Positions 1-11,134 of a DNA stretch of 64,000 nucleotides are shown here, in pieces. Location of the stretch: contig JAWPHD010003244.1 of the NCBI GenBank assembly GCA_037043455.1, forward strand, positions 160,338-224,337. The letters run 5' to 3'. The stretch's first letter is position 1, and every line of letters starts with the position of its first letter. The DNA comes from Cyrtodaria siliqua (lineage: Eukaryota; Mollusca; Bivalvia; Adapedonta; Hiatellidae). The notes under the pieces were generated by a model. The model was not told the DNA's origin and searched no databases. It was given only the letters and a program-made list of their open reading frames with translations. The position numbers and the translations under genes are program-made.

Positions 1-79
1 GTATCGTTATGTTGAATATAAAAAACAACAGGTATTTTGTTTTACTATACTAAATACATAACAGTAGTTACACAAATAA

Positions 80-245
80 AACAGGAAATGAAGCAGTCGA
101 AGCAATCAATAACTACAACTTGAAGCAAACTATGCAACATTACATGCATTGCAGTGTTGACAGGTTCCAGTATGCAGCAAACCTCGCTATTAACCTAGTG
201 TCATTCCAATTAAACAGGACAGTGGAAATAAAGAAATCACCCAGT
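80..245 (+). repeat. Interspersed repeat A, partial copy 1
   Basis: The phrases 'aaaacaggaaatg' and 'ggacagtggaaataaagaaat' recur in the same order at 15,950-16,205. They recur more loosely at 9,620-10,025. No coding potential is seen. The class of the element is unknown. Confidence 0.4.
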
Positions 246-399
246 CTATTATGGAAGGGCATAGCCGCCATAAGTCTATGATGCTCTATTGCATATTGCA
301 TATATGTATATGGCATCTTGCTATCATAATTATGTTATTTTCTCAATGCTTTGTATTACATTTCATTTTCTATCAATGTCAAATGTTGGTATTTATTGC

Positions 400-457
400 T
401 ATTTTTCAAATTTTAACTTCTGAGTGCCTATTTTTCAAATTTTAACTTCTAAGTGCC
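400..457 (+). repeat. Two-copy tandem repeat, 29-bp unit
   Basis: Two adjacent 29-bp units beginning 'tatttttcaaattttaac' (400-428 and 429-457) differ at a single base (tgagtg versus taagtg). This is a recent slippage-type duplication in otherwise unremarkable AT-rich sequence. Nothing else is recognised in 246-800. Confidence 0.85.
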
Positions 458-800
458 TATTTTCGTTTTTTTAATCATTTATTTATTTACATCTTGTGCT
501 ATATCACCTTGTGCTATATTTCATATTCATACAAACATTTCAATTAAAACAACAGCAACAACATACAAATACATGGAGACATAGAATATGGAATTATATA
601 ATTAGGAATTTGTAAGAATATGACGAGTCTCGTATTAAGACGACAGGATGCGCTGACTTTTGGCGAAAAATAACGACTGATCCCATTTCACAATCGGAAA
701 GTTTTGTTGTTATCCTCAACAAATGCATGCATTTCGAGTGTTCCGAAATGAGGAACATAAGTGGAGTACTTCCGTGTTCCAGAACAAACATAAACGCAAA

Positions 801-2710
801 ATGTCAGAAAGATATTGCTCTTTAACATTACATCAACTGAGAGACGAACTCAGAAAACGAAATGCACGCATATCAGGCCGTAAAAAGGAGCTTATTGAGC
901 GGTAAGTGTAATAAAAACGTATTGTTTACGTAGATAATAAGTATTTCGAGATCGCCGTGTTTCACTGTTTGGAAATAATCGCTGTTTGTTCATGAAACCA
1001 TGGAAACAGTGCAGTCTTCTCGTATTTAAAAGATCTATTCTATACCAATATGTATTAGAAAATATTGTTTTTGTACTAAAGTTATGTGTTTTGTTTGCGA
1101 TGTGTTTGTTTTTTTTGTCATTATTGTAAGTGGGTGGGGTAATTTATCCCTTTTTCTATCATGCAAGAGCATTACAAATTTTGATAAAGTCCATAACGTT
1201 AAATATAAAAAGAAAAAGCTAAAAAAAAAAAGACTACATCTTTGTAAATTCTTATTTTTTAATTTAAAGGTGATGGGATGCTTTTGTATATTTTCAGACT
1301 GGATGCTTATTACAGAAATTCCAACTTTGGTAAACCAGACAGGCCAGTCCAAGCTGAGTATGTTATGAAACTGCCTGATCCACTGAGCTATTTGGATCTG
1401 AACAGTGACAAAAAATGTGCACATGTTGAAATGGAAGACATAACTTCTTATCTCATGAAATTTGACAAACAGTTTGATCAAACTCCATTAAATTTGTAAA
1501 AGAAAAAGTATCTTTGCTACATGAGAATACATGAGTCGGAAGTTCAGGATTGCTATTTTGTGAAAAGTGCAAATTGAGCGGAAATGAAGTAGGCGGTTGT
1601 TTACATTGTGGACATTCGTATCTCACGAGATGGTGAAGTTTTAGAAGCACAGTGTGAATGTGGTGCTGGGATGGGCCCAAATGCTCACTGTAAGCATGTT
1701 TGTGCCGTACTTTATGCTGGCCATGTTTCAGAAAACGGGGTCTGTCATTGTGGAGAACACATGCACGGAGAAACTACAATCGTTTCATTAAGTGAAGAAA
1801 TATACGGGATCACCTGCAAAGGCACGTGATATAGAAATGCCTGGAGCTGATGTGAGCACAAATGTAGTCTTTGAACCGCGACTTTCACAATATATTGTAA
1901 ATAAATGGTATCCGTCTTACTTTAGAAATACTTGTTTGAACTTCAGTCAAGTTTCAACAATGCCGATAGCGCAGTTATAAATATGAACCCGCGAATATTA
2001 GGGCCGTCGCCAAGGACCATGGTTATCTTATGAACAAAACCCGAGGACATTTTCCTGGAGAGAAAGGGTTTGACAAATGTTTCTAATGTTCAAATTAGCA
2101 GCATCGAGGTCAATGTGCAAATAAGTTATGGTATGAAGAGAGGAAGAAGAGAATTCATTCATCTCATTTCGGCAGAATTTGTAAGGCAACAGATCGCACA
2201 GACCTCTCGAAGTTGGCCAAAGATTTAATCGACACAAAATCCTTCAAATCTGAAGCGACAGATCATGGGTTAAAGTTTGAAAAAGAGGCTGTAAAAAGTT
2301 ACGAACAATTATGCAAATGCAAGGTAGACAAGTGTGGATTTTTTGTGTCTGAAACTTCAACATTCCTTGCCTCTTCACCAGGAATAGTTTCGACAGATTT
2401 AGTAATTGAAATTAAGTGTCTTTACTCTGCCAAAGACAAAGATATCACACCTTTAACGGTTCCATTTCTTAAAGTTGATGACTGGATTTTGCCTGGATAA
2501 AAATCATAACTAGTATTATCAGGTTCAAGGGCAGTTGTTTTGTACTGGACAATTGCACTGCGATTTCATTGTTTACACTAGCAGATATAAAGTGTATCCG
2601 CATTGAAAGAGATGATGGCTTTATTTCCAGCATGCTGGCAAAGTTGCAGACCTTGTTATGATGTTTATTTTGAACCAGCTTTCTTGAACAAGTTTTTCTA
2701 TAAAGAAATT
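801..2710 (+). pseudogene. SAP-SWIM-YqaJ nuclease-like gene, decayed
   Basis: Exon 1 (801-901) starts MSERYCSLTLHQLRDELRKR and encodes most of a SAP DNA-binding motif. A phase-2 intron follows, and exon 2 (1298-1499) completes the SAP helix in frame (ERLDAYYRNSNFG across the junction). From 1608 comes a SWIM zinc motif, CECGAGMGPNAHCKHVC (CxC...CxH). From about 2,120 to 2,680 lies a YqaJ-type PD-(D/E)XK nuclease region, including GLKFEKEAVKSYE, an EIKC core and a later stretch with GQLFCTGQ in a shifted frame. YqaJ proteins of this layout occur as many dispersed copies in invertebrates, and I recall YqaJ being associated with the ISL2EU transposon group. Stops and frame changes lie near 1,499, 1,590, 1,830, 1,980, 2,080 and 2,500. 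Family calls are firm; function of this copy is lost. Confidence 0.75.
902..1297 (+). other. Spliceosomal intron inside the SAP domain
   Basis: The donor is gcg|gtaagt at 902 and the acceptor is tattttcag|act ending at 1297. Joining 901 to 1298 keeps the frame and completes a plausible SAP helix, which is good evidence for genuine splicing. It argues against this copy being a retroposed cDNA. Confidence 0.75.
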
Positions 2711-3940
2711 ATTAATTGTCTACATACCAGATAAACCATACTTTATTACAAACTAGCGGTGTTGGAGTGTAATAAAGCCATGATATATTTATTATATTTA
2801 CACTAGTGTAATAAATATGCAAATGAAGGTTGAATTATTGATTTGTCCGAGGAGCTTTATGTTCTTGTAGAACACAGATATGATACATCTTTTCGTGATA
2901 CAATCATGTGTATCATGATCAATTGTTTCCGACTAGATTAGTGCGGAAATATATTATATGCATGTAGTATACAGCAAACCTGCCTTAAACAACCACTTTT
3001 TTACTGATCTAGGTATGGATCAAATCTGACATGTAAATGAGGTGCTTAAACGGGTAAAATTGAACTGAATTTAGGGATTTAAAAATATCGACACTCTAAA
3101 ATATGTATGCATATGACAGGTAAATGATTAATAGATTATTCTGACCATTTACTTTGATTGTAAATAAAAAGATATAACACATCTGAATGAAATAAAATAT
3201 ATTTGATTGTATGTTGTTATTTGTTTAATCATTCACAGGTGGCACATTTACAGAAACTAGTGTTGAATGACACATGGCATTTTTTAAAGTCTGTATCAAC
3301 ATTAAAATTCAGTATCGTCTTAACTTTCAACTTGCTTGCATATAATTAAATAAACTGGAGTTTTCATATATTTTTTTATATTACCAAATGTTTAAATATA
3401 TATTCAGAAGTTTGTAATACATGTATGTTAAATCAATTTGTTTTGAACTATTCTGATAATGAAGAGTAATGATTGCACATACATGTATGCAAGTTATACA
3501 GGAAAACTAACAGGAGTTTTAAACAAATAAAGATTGCAGTGTGTCCCTTTAAAACACAATATGTGGCAACCAGTTTAATTGGTGGAGGAAGACCTATTTC
3601 AATTCTAGTAAAACCACTGTCAGTCAACATGCAGTGCCTGACTAACTACATCATTGCTGGATGATGATCATAGAATGAATTGTATACAGTTCATGCATAT
3701 GGTAATAAGAATTTAGCCGATTATGGGAGTTGACCTAAGTTGGGCTAACTGATTCGCATTTTTCTGTGTGTTTTTTCGCAGTCATGTTTTAAACATTGGT
3801 AGAAAATGTGTGAGTACTTCATGAAATTAGCCATTCACTACCGTCGTTTAAAACTGTTAACCTATACGATATAAAATTTATAATTTCTGTTGCAAATTAG
3901 CACCAACAATAACGTGACTTGCGAGTCCGATAATGATAAA
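2711..3940. other. Non-coding AT-rich stretch
   Basis: No reading frame with domain similarity, no convincing splice pairs and no repeat structure beyond short A/T runs are visible. Short open frames near 3,450-3,660 overlap on both strands and look random. Confidence 0.5.
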
Positions 3941-6900
3941 ACAAGAGGCCCAAGAGGGCCTGTGGACGCTCTACTGGCTCAAAATAAAGTTTACGTATAA
4001 GGGGCCATAAGTCTTTCAAAAATCATTCAACCGGAACATGGTGATGATATATGCAACTAGACTTGGTACTGATCATCCCTGCAAAGTTTCGTTGAAATCC
4101 AACCAGGGGTTTAGGAGAACTAGTCTAGACAATGTTAGTGTATTAAAACATTTAAGGGCTCATAACTCTGCCAAATTTCATTCAATCAGAACATGGCAAT
4201 GACAAGTGCAACTAGGCTTAGTACTGATCATCCTTGCCAAGATTCGCTGAAATCTGTCAGAGTTCAGAAGAGACAAATCTGGACAAAGTTTGTGTATTAA
4301 AATATTTAAAGGGTCACAACTCTGCCAAAAATCATTCAACCGAAATATGGCGATGATATGCACAAAAAGGCTTGATACTGATCATCCATGTTAAGTTTCG
4401 TCTATATCCAGCCAGGGGTTCAGGAGAACTAGCCCGGAAAAGATTTGTGGTATCAAAATCCTTTAAAGGGCCATAACTCTGCCAAATATCTGCAAACAGG
4501 AACGTTACGATGTCATAAACAACTAGGCTTGATGCTGATCATCCCTGCAAAGTTTCATTGAAATCTGACGAGGGGTTCAGGAGAAATAGATCAGACAAAG
4601 TTTGTGTATTAACACCTTTAAAGGGCCATCATTCTGCCAAACAATCATTCAACCGGAATACGGCAATGATTTGCACAACTAGACATGGAATTGATCATCC
4701 CTAAAAAGCTTCGTTTAAATCCGGTCAGGGGTTCAGGAAAACTAATCAGAACAACGTTTGTGTATTAAAGCCTTTAAAGGGCCATAACTCCGCCGAAAAT
4801 TATTCAACCGGAACACGGCGTTGATTTGCACAACTAGACATAGAATCGATCATCCCTAACAACTGGAACACGGTGGCTATGTACAACTAGGCTTGGAACT
4901 GATTATCCCTGCAAAGTTTCAATGAAATCCAGCCAAATGAAGGCCCTTTCGTCTTAATGAGGCCAAGATATAGCATTATTTCAGAAAATCAAGGGCCATG
5001 ACTTAGCCAAGCTTTCATTGATATTAACAATATGGTAAAGTTTCTTAAAGATCGGATGAAAGATGAAGGCCCTATCGTCTTAACGAGGCAAAATATAGAT
5101 TTTTTAACTAAACCAAGGGCCATAACTCCACTGTTACTGGTCCGAACTGGCTGGTGTTCGAACTTGACCGAGATTTCATTGATATTAGCACTCTAGTAAA
5201 GTTTCATAAAAATCGCATGAAAAATGAAAGGCCCTATCATCTTAACGATGCAAAATATAGCACTTTTAACTAAATCAAGGGCCATAACTCCGTTGTTACC
5301 CGTCCGATCTAGCTGGTTTTTGAACTTATCCGAGCTTTTATTAATATAAACAATCTGGTAAAGTTTGGTAAAGATTGGATGAAATGTGAAGGCCCTATCG
5401 TCTTAATGAGGCAAAAGATAACATTTTTAACTAAATCAAGGGCAATAACTCCGCTGTTAATGGTCCGATCTAGCTGATATTAACAATCTGGGCAAGTTTG
5501 GTAAAGATCATATAATAAATGAAGGTGCTAGAGTGTTCACAAGACTTAATATGGCATTTTTCAGCAAAACAAGGGCCAAAACTCCGGTGAAATTATTTCG
5601 ATCTTGCCGGTTTTCGAACTTGTCCGAGCTTTCATTGATATAAAGACACTGGCAAAGTTAAGTAAAGGTCCGATTAATATTGAAGGCCCTAGACTTTTCA
5701 CAAGGCACAAAATAGCATTTTTCAGAAAAAAAACAAGGGCCATAACTCCGGTGTTCCTGATCCGATTTAGATTGTTTTCGAACTTTTTTGAACTTTCATT
5801 GATATTAACAATCTGTGCAAGTTTGGTACAGATCAAATAATAAATGAATGTGCTAGAGTGTTCACAAGGCAGAAAATGGCATTTGCCAGAAAAAAAAAGG
5901 GCCGTAACCCTGGTGTTACTGACCCAATTAAGCTGATTTTCGAACTTGTCCAAGCTATCATTGGTATTACAATCATTGCAAGTTTGATAACGATCAAATA
6001 ATAAATAAAGGTGCTAGAGCGTTCACAAGGGAGACAAGAGGGCCAAAATGGCCCTAAATCGATCACCTTAGTACTGGCACATTATCAAACTTCTTCGAAA
6101 TCTTATGGTCATATACAATATGTGCAAGTTTGGTTATCATTTTTCAAGAAATGGGGTCTCTGTTGTGTATAACAAGATTGATATAAACTTAATAAAGACA
6201 CTGACAAAGTTTAGTAAATATCAAATACAAAATGAAGGTGCCAGAGTGTAACACCTAGGGCAGGGCCAAATGTGACCCCAGGGCTACATGTAATATATGA
6301 GAGCTTTGTGGTTTCAGAGAAGAAGATTTTTTAAGTTTTTCCCTATACGAGTGTATGTAAAACATGACCCCTGGGGCGGGGCAACATAGTCACCATTTGA
6401 ACAAACTTGGTAAAGGACCATAAGAGTATATTAAAAGCAAAATATTAAACCTATGACTCTTGTAGTTCCAGAGAAGAAGACTTTAATGTGTTCCTATACA
6501 AGTCTATGTAAAACTGTGACCCACGGGGCGGGGTCAAATTTGACCCCAGGGTCACCATTTGAACAAACTTGGTAGAGGACCATAAGCTTATAGCAAATGC
6601 ATAATATTAAACCTCTGGCTCTTGCAGTTTCAGAGAAGAAGTTTTTTTAATGTTTTCCCTATACATGTCTTTGTAAAACATGTGGCCCTTGGAGCGGGGC
6701 CAAAGTGACCCGAGGATCACCAATTGAACAAACTTGGTAAAGGACCATAGTAAATGCAGAATATATCAAACCTCTGGCTCTAGTAGTTTCCGAAAAGAAT
6801 TTTTTTTAATTGTTTTTCCCTACATGTATATAAGTCTATGTAAAACTGTGACAAATTTGACCCCAGGGTCACCATTTTGACAAACTTAGTAGAGGACCAT

Positions 6901-7496
6901 AAGCTGATGCTACATGTAATACATGAGAGCTCTGTGCCGTGTGGCTTCAGAGAAGAAGAGTTTTTGATTTTTTTTCCTATATGTCTACATGAAAAACATG
7001 CAAAATCTCAATATACAAAGAGTGATCCCAATAGATCACGTTGAGCCTTCGGCTCAGGTGAAATAAAAATAGCAATTTTCAGAAAAAACAAGGGCCATAA
7101 CTCCGGTGTTACTGAACCGATTTGGCTGGTTTTCGAACTTGTCCGAGCATTCATTGATATTAACAACTCCGCTGTTAATGGTCCGATCTAGCTGATAATA
7201 AAAACTGTGCAAGTTTGGTAAAGATCAAATAATAAATGAAGGTGCTAGAGTGTTCACAAGGCTTAATATGGCATTTTTCAGCAAAGCAAGGGCCATAACT
7301 CAGATGAAATTTATCTGATCTGGCTGGTTTTCGAACTTGTCCGAGCTTTCATCAATATAAAGACACTGGCAAAGTTTCGTAAAGATCTGATTAATAATGA
7401 AGGCCCTAGAGTGTTCACAAGGCAAACGTTAACAGACGGACGGACGACGGACAACTCGCAATCCCATAAGCTCTGCTGGCTTTCGGCCAGTAGAGC
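3941..7496 (+). repeat. Degenerate bivalve-type interspersed repeat (outer)
   Basis: It begins 'acaagaggcccaagagggcc' with 'ctactggctc' shortly after. It ends 'gctggctttcggccagtagagc' preceded by 'cagacggacggacgacggac'. Inside, a unit of about 150-250 bp recurs in decayed form: 'aagggccataactccg', then 'ggtccgatctagctgg', 'cgaacttgtccgagctttcattgat', 'aaagtttggtaaagat' and 'aatgaaggccctatcg'. No protein is encoded. It is interrupted by another family at about 6,031-7,060. Similar phrases reappear near 20,840-21,420. Confidence 0.8.
6031..7060 (+). repeat. Second repeat family nested in the outer repeat
   Basis: It starts 'gagacaagagggccaaaatg' and ends 'agatcacgttgagccttcggctcagg'. It contains four to five decayed units of about 170 bp: 'gtgaccc...ggggcggggc', 'tgaccccagggtcacc', 'aacaaacttggtagaggacc', 'cagagaagaag' and 'ccctatac..gtctatgtaaaac'. 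The flanks 'gcgttcacaagg' and 'aaataaaaatagcaattttcag' read together as the outer unit 'ttcacaaggc.aaaatagcatttttcag', so it inserted into the outer repeat. Confidence 0.75.
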
Positions 7497-8457
7497 TAAA
7501 AAGGTGAGATAAAACTACAATCAAGTGTATTTTAAGTCGGTGGAATTAAATACAGCTATTTAATCACTTTCCGGTCAAGTTATTACTATTTGCTTGAGGT
7601 ATATGGAAGGATCATGTGTGAATAGTTAACATGGTCCTTCAATTCACCGAGGGCAAATATTGTTGCTATTGACCGGGATGTCATTAAATGATTGTTTTAT
7701 TACATGATTTATTACAAGCCGGTCATATAGTCAAATCGAATGACTGGTAATTTATATATCTACTTTGTTTTATACTCGGTCAACATTGAATAATAATGCC
7801 GCTGCCCAAATGTTAGTCAGTCAACTGTTCTGAGCTAGGCATGCTTGGGAATTATGCTGGATTTAAAATTGCACAACATGAAATAAATGAATATGATCTC
7901 CGATGAAAGTTTGGTTTCATTCGCCGTCATTGGTTCGATTAGAATCTGTAGGTTTTTGCAAGTCCTATTAGTCTCTCGATGTGAACACGTTTACTTGCTA
8001 TTCTACCGTCTCTGATTACGGTTTCTCCCGTCATTCTGTTCTTTTTCTTAACGAATGTTGGTATATTAATAGAAACATTAGATCTTGCACATTGAATCCT
8101 TTGTCAGTCAAAATGCTGTCGTTTGCATCACACCTGTGTAATAATGAACTACGTTCAGTAATCTGTCGGTCACTCGCACTGCCTCCATAGCTGCTGAAAT
8201 AAAGGATACTAGTACTCCTGGTGTAGTATCCACTAAACCTTTCACAGTGTTTCCGTTTTTGTATGTTGAGAATGTTATTTGTTGCGATTTATGGTTGCTT
8301 GTTTTTTTATAGGACATTCCGTACCATCAACAATAACTCGAGTAGATGGATAAAGTTTTTAAATCCTGATGGAGAAATGTACCTGACCAGTTCTTGAGAT
8401 GGTCAAATATTATTTCTTTCCACAGAATTTAAGACACTCATCAAACTTTACCTTCCT
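7497..8457. other. Non-coding stretch
   Basis: No domain-bearing frame is seen. Loosely inverted phrases such as 'ccggtcaa' and 'gaccgg' occur around 7,570-7,790 without a clean hairpin. Confidence 0.4.
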
Positions 8458-8590
8458 TTTCAGGATCTGGTCATTATAGGGTTCACAGTTGGTCGTATCA
8501 TCGTAAAACCAAACAGGAACACGCAGTGGCGAACTAGAACATGCACTGCGTTGCAGAATAACAGGGTCATAACCTCTTATGATCCTGTTA
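8458..8590 (+). repeat. Interspersed repeat B, copy 1
   Basis: The series 'tcattatagggttcacag', 'agtggcgaact', 'tgcactgcgttgca.aat.a.agggt.at' is matched in order at 16,435-16,562. It overlaps the left arm of the palindrome at 8,537. Confidence 0.5.
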
Positions 8591-8619
8591 TTCTGCAGCG
8601 CAGTGCGCAGTGCATGTTC
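8537..8619. repeat. Palindrome, about 36-bp arms, 4-base loop
   Basis: The left arm 'gaacatgcactgcg...' runs to 'gggtcataa' at 8572. The right arm begins 'ttatgatcctgttattctgc' at 8577 and ends 'cagtgcatgttc' at 8619. The right arm carries a few extra bases ('cgcag'). The RNA or DNA could fold into a long hairpin; it may have arisen by an inverted tandem copy of the repeat B end. Confidence 0.8.
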
Positions 8620-8948
8620 ATATTAATGCATGTCAAATAATGCATGTATCCAAACGCATATAACGAGACATCCACAGACTTACATGCACAACGTACATTT
8701 TGTGTCTTTTACGTCACTTTTAATTGTGGATTGGTAAGCGTTTACACGAATTAGGCAGCATACTGACAGTTATTTATCTTGTATTTCTTAAAAACGGACA
8801 TATACGCATCTGTTTAAACATTAAACATTTTGATAATTTATTTACAAAAAACAATAACAAAACAGCACGTGCTTAGAAAATACCCTTAAACATATATTAA
8901 ATTAAGGAGTTGTTCCATTTTAAAAGACAGCGTTTATCTTAAACTTAC

Positions 8949-9144
8949 CCTCGTGATATCCATATCAATGTCACTAGGAGTATCTTTCCCACTACATCGT
9001 GTTTGTGTTTCCGAACAGTGAACAGGCGCAACAAAGTCAAATCTAATTTCTACTGATTTTTTGACGGTCTGACCGTTGTAAGTGTCGGTTCTGAGTGTAT
9101 CTTTCCGGAAGCCTCCAATTTTCGTTTTGAAATGAACAGTAAAC
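8949..9144 (-). CDS. Candidate internal exon of unrecognised gene
   Basis: On the minus strand an open stretch of about 65 codons is bounded by an acceptor (cctttctag, ending at 9145) and a strong donor (gagg|gtaagt at 8948). The peptide includes FTVHFKTKIGGFRKDTLRT and two cysteines near its end (APVHCSETQTRCSG), which could suggest an extracellular protein. No family was recognised. The phase does not match the candidate exon at 10,267-10,404, so they are not adjacent exons as drawn. It may be chance. Confidence 0.3.
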
Positions 9145-9619
9145 CTAGAAAGGTAATTACACGTGAAGGAGTGATGCACATATCTTGCCGAATATAACAA
9201 AAACACATTCACGCATCATCATTATCTCATATCAGCACTGTCAACGAATAACTAAATAACTAAAAAGCAATATAAACTATATTTTGGGTACACCTTGTGT
9301 AACTCGACACCTGATATTTGAAACACGCAATTATTTCAATTAATTTAAATTATTTCTGTATAATTTAAATGCTGTAGTTAGATGATGAATATCAAATGAT
9401 ATGATAATAAGTATAGTGTAAATATTCAGACACGCATTGTTGGTATTTTTGCAAAGTATTAGTGCATTTTCGAGTTTGATGTAAACTGAATTGTTATATA
9501 CCTATAAGTCTGACGATTTTATCCATATGACAACAAAGCGTCAAGAGTAGCCGAGAGTCGTAATATACTAGTAGCCAGGTGGAGGAGATTGTTGGGGAAA
9601 ATCTATGTGCACTTATCAA

Positions 9620-10060
9620 AAGTAAAACAGGAAATATGCTATTCACAGAACTCAGTCACCCAAAACCACGCATTGAAAAGAAATACAAAAAGATCGGACA
9701 GGGAAAGTAGCATTCAAGGAGGACAGTAAACCACAAAACACAGAAACAAACACGCAAACAGACAAACAAGAAGGCAAAAGCAATAATAAATGCAAACGAC
9801 ATCACAAACACAAAAAGGGCTGACAATAGGGCTACACTCTTACAAGGTTAAATAGAAGCGAATTAAGAGAAACCACAAACATACACGTGTTAACAACAGG
9901 AGTACCGCATAGGAAGGGTCAGTCGTAAAACGGCCACGCGGGGTTTAAACCAAGTTATAGGTAACCTCACCCTTACCCTATTGACATCCCATTTAAAAGT
10001 CTGAATAATGAAATCTCCGCCAGGCTATATCCTCTAACAGACTAATCAGCATTTACAAGA
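9620..10060 (+). repeat. Interspersed repeat A, copy 2
   Basis: It shares 'aaaacaggaaat', 'cattcacaga', 'gacatcacaaacacaaaaaggg', 'gctacactct', 'cattgacatccca' and 'tgaaatctccgcc', in order, with 15,940-16,210. It is A-rich and non-coding and separates the two candidate exons on the minus strand. Confidence 0.6.
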
Positions 10061-10266
10061 GTTATGTAAGCCAACCACAAAGATAATCATGCATATATGA
10101 ATATATGAAAACTAAGACATAGAAACCCAAACAGTAAGTACTAAATGACAGACTAAAAAAGAAAAAAACACGTTGAAGGCGACATTGATCTTCTAACTTC
10201 CTTTAGTCCAGTGAATAAAAATCTATTAACTAGAATAAGCAGTTGCACATTCTCTAAAGTTCTTAC

Positions 10267-10404
10267 CTGTCTCCGTGATCCGTGGCAATTTTATAATTCG
10301 GTTCATTAATTTCACAGTGTAAAATAGAGGACAACGGTATTGTATCTGAAGCTCCGTTATCACATGCGTACGTTTGTTAAAGGCAACATACCTGGCGTCG
10401 TTTC
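10267..10404 (-). CDS. Candidate internal exon of unrecognised gene
   Basis: This is a 46-codon open stretch on the minus strand between an acceptor (tttatatgcag|gaaac) and a donor (gagacag|gtaagaac). Only one frame is open across it (for example VAFNKRTHVITELQIQYRC). The splice signals are good but there is no family match, and the phase disagrees with the next candidate exon at 8,949-9,144. Confidence 0.25.
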
Positions 10405-10543
10405 CTGCATATAAACACTGAGTTTTTAGGCACAAGGGTATTAACATATATAAACGCTAATGTTGGGCTTGTTTGAAGATAGGTTGAGGTTTATAATTGT
10501 TTCATGAAGATAAAGTATAGGTCAATATAGATTCATATATATA

Positions 10544-10775
10544 CACTTAACGAAACTTCTAACGCTACCTTTAGTTATTGTTTATTTTCTCAAAATATTC
10601 CCAGTGGATATTCCTGAATTTTTCTACAGTAATGTGCAAATATGTCTAAAATATGTCATCAAAATTTAAGAACAAATCATTAAAGTGTTTTTGAAATACA
10701 ACCCATCAAGTGAGATAACCCCCTATACCGAAAGTCGCAAATATCGGAAAATTTACCAATCGCACATTTGTATCG
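10544..10775 (+). repeat. Left terminal inverted repeat of Tc1 element
   Basis: The outer 40 bp match the right end closely. An inner block (10,706-10,770) with 'cccatcaagtgagataacc' and 'ttaccaatcgc' also matches, while the middle has diverged. Confidence 0.8.
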
Positions 10776-11134
10776 GCGCAATGCCGTTTTGAGTCATAAT
10801 TAAAGATTGAAATGTTTTACTTCACCACTGTACTTTTACTTGGATTCAGAATTACAACAACATGTATAGTAATATCAACAATCTAATAAGACAAAACAAT
10901 ACATTTAATATGTAAACTGTTCAAACTTAATTGCGACACCAATGACGTGTTTAGATCAAAACTGGATTATTGAAAACAAATAGCATAAGAAAATGGATAA
11001 AGTTTTTGATATTTCATTTCACTAAAAACAATAAAAACACAATTTGAATCACATTTAATGTTTTGTTAACTTAACAGTCTCCATCAGTCTAGCATCAGTC
11101 TGTTCTGTAGGCAAAGTCCTAATATAACAAAGTC

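Noticed and set aside
1035..1481. 148-codon frame on the minus strand over the SAP gene intron and exon 2
   Set aside because: It is antisense to a recognisable exon, has a low-complexity Phe/Ser run and no domain.
5561..6066. Frames of 77-130 codons in the outer repeat
   Set aside because: They lie in decayed tandem repeat sequence and show internally repeated peptides.
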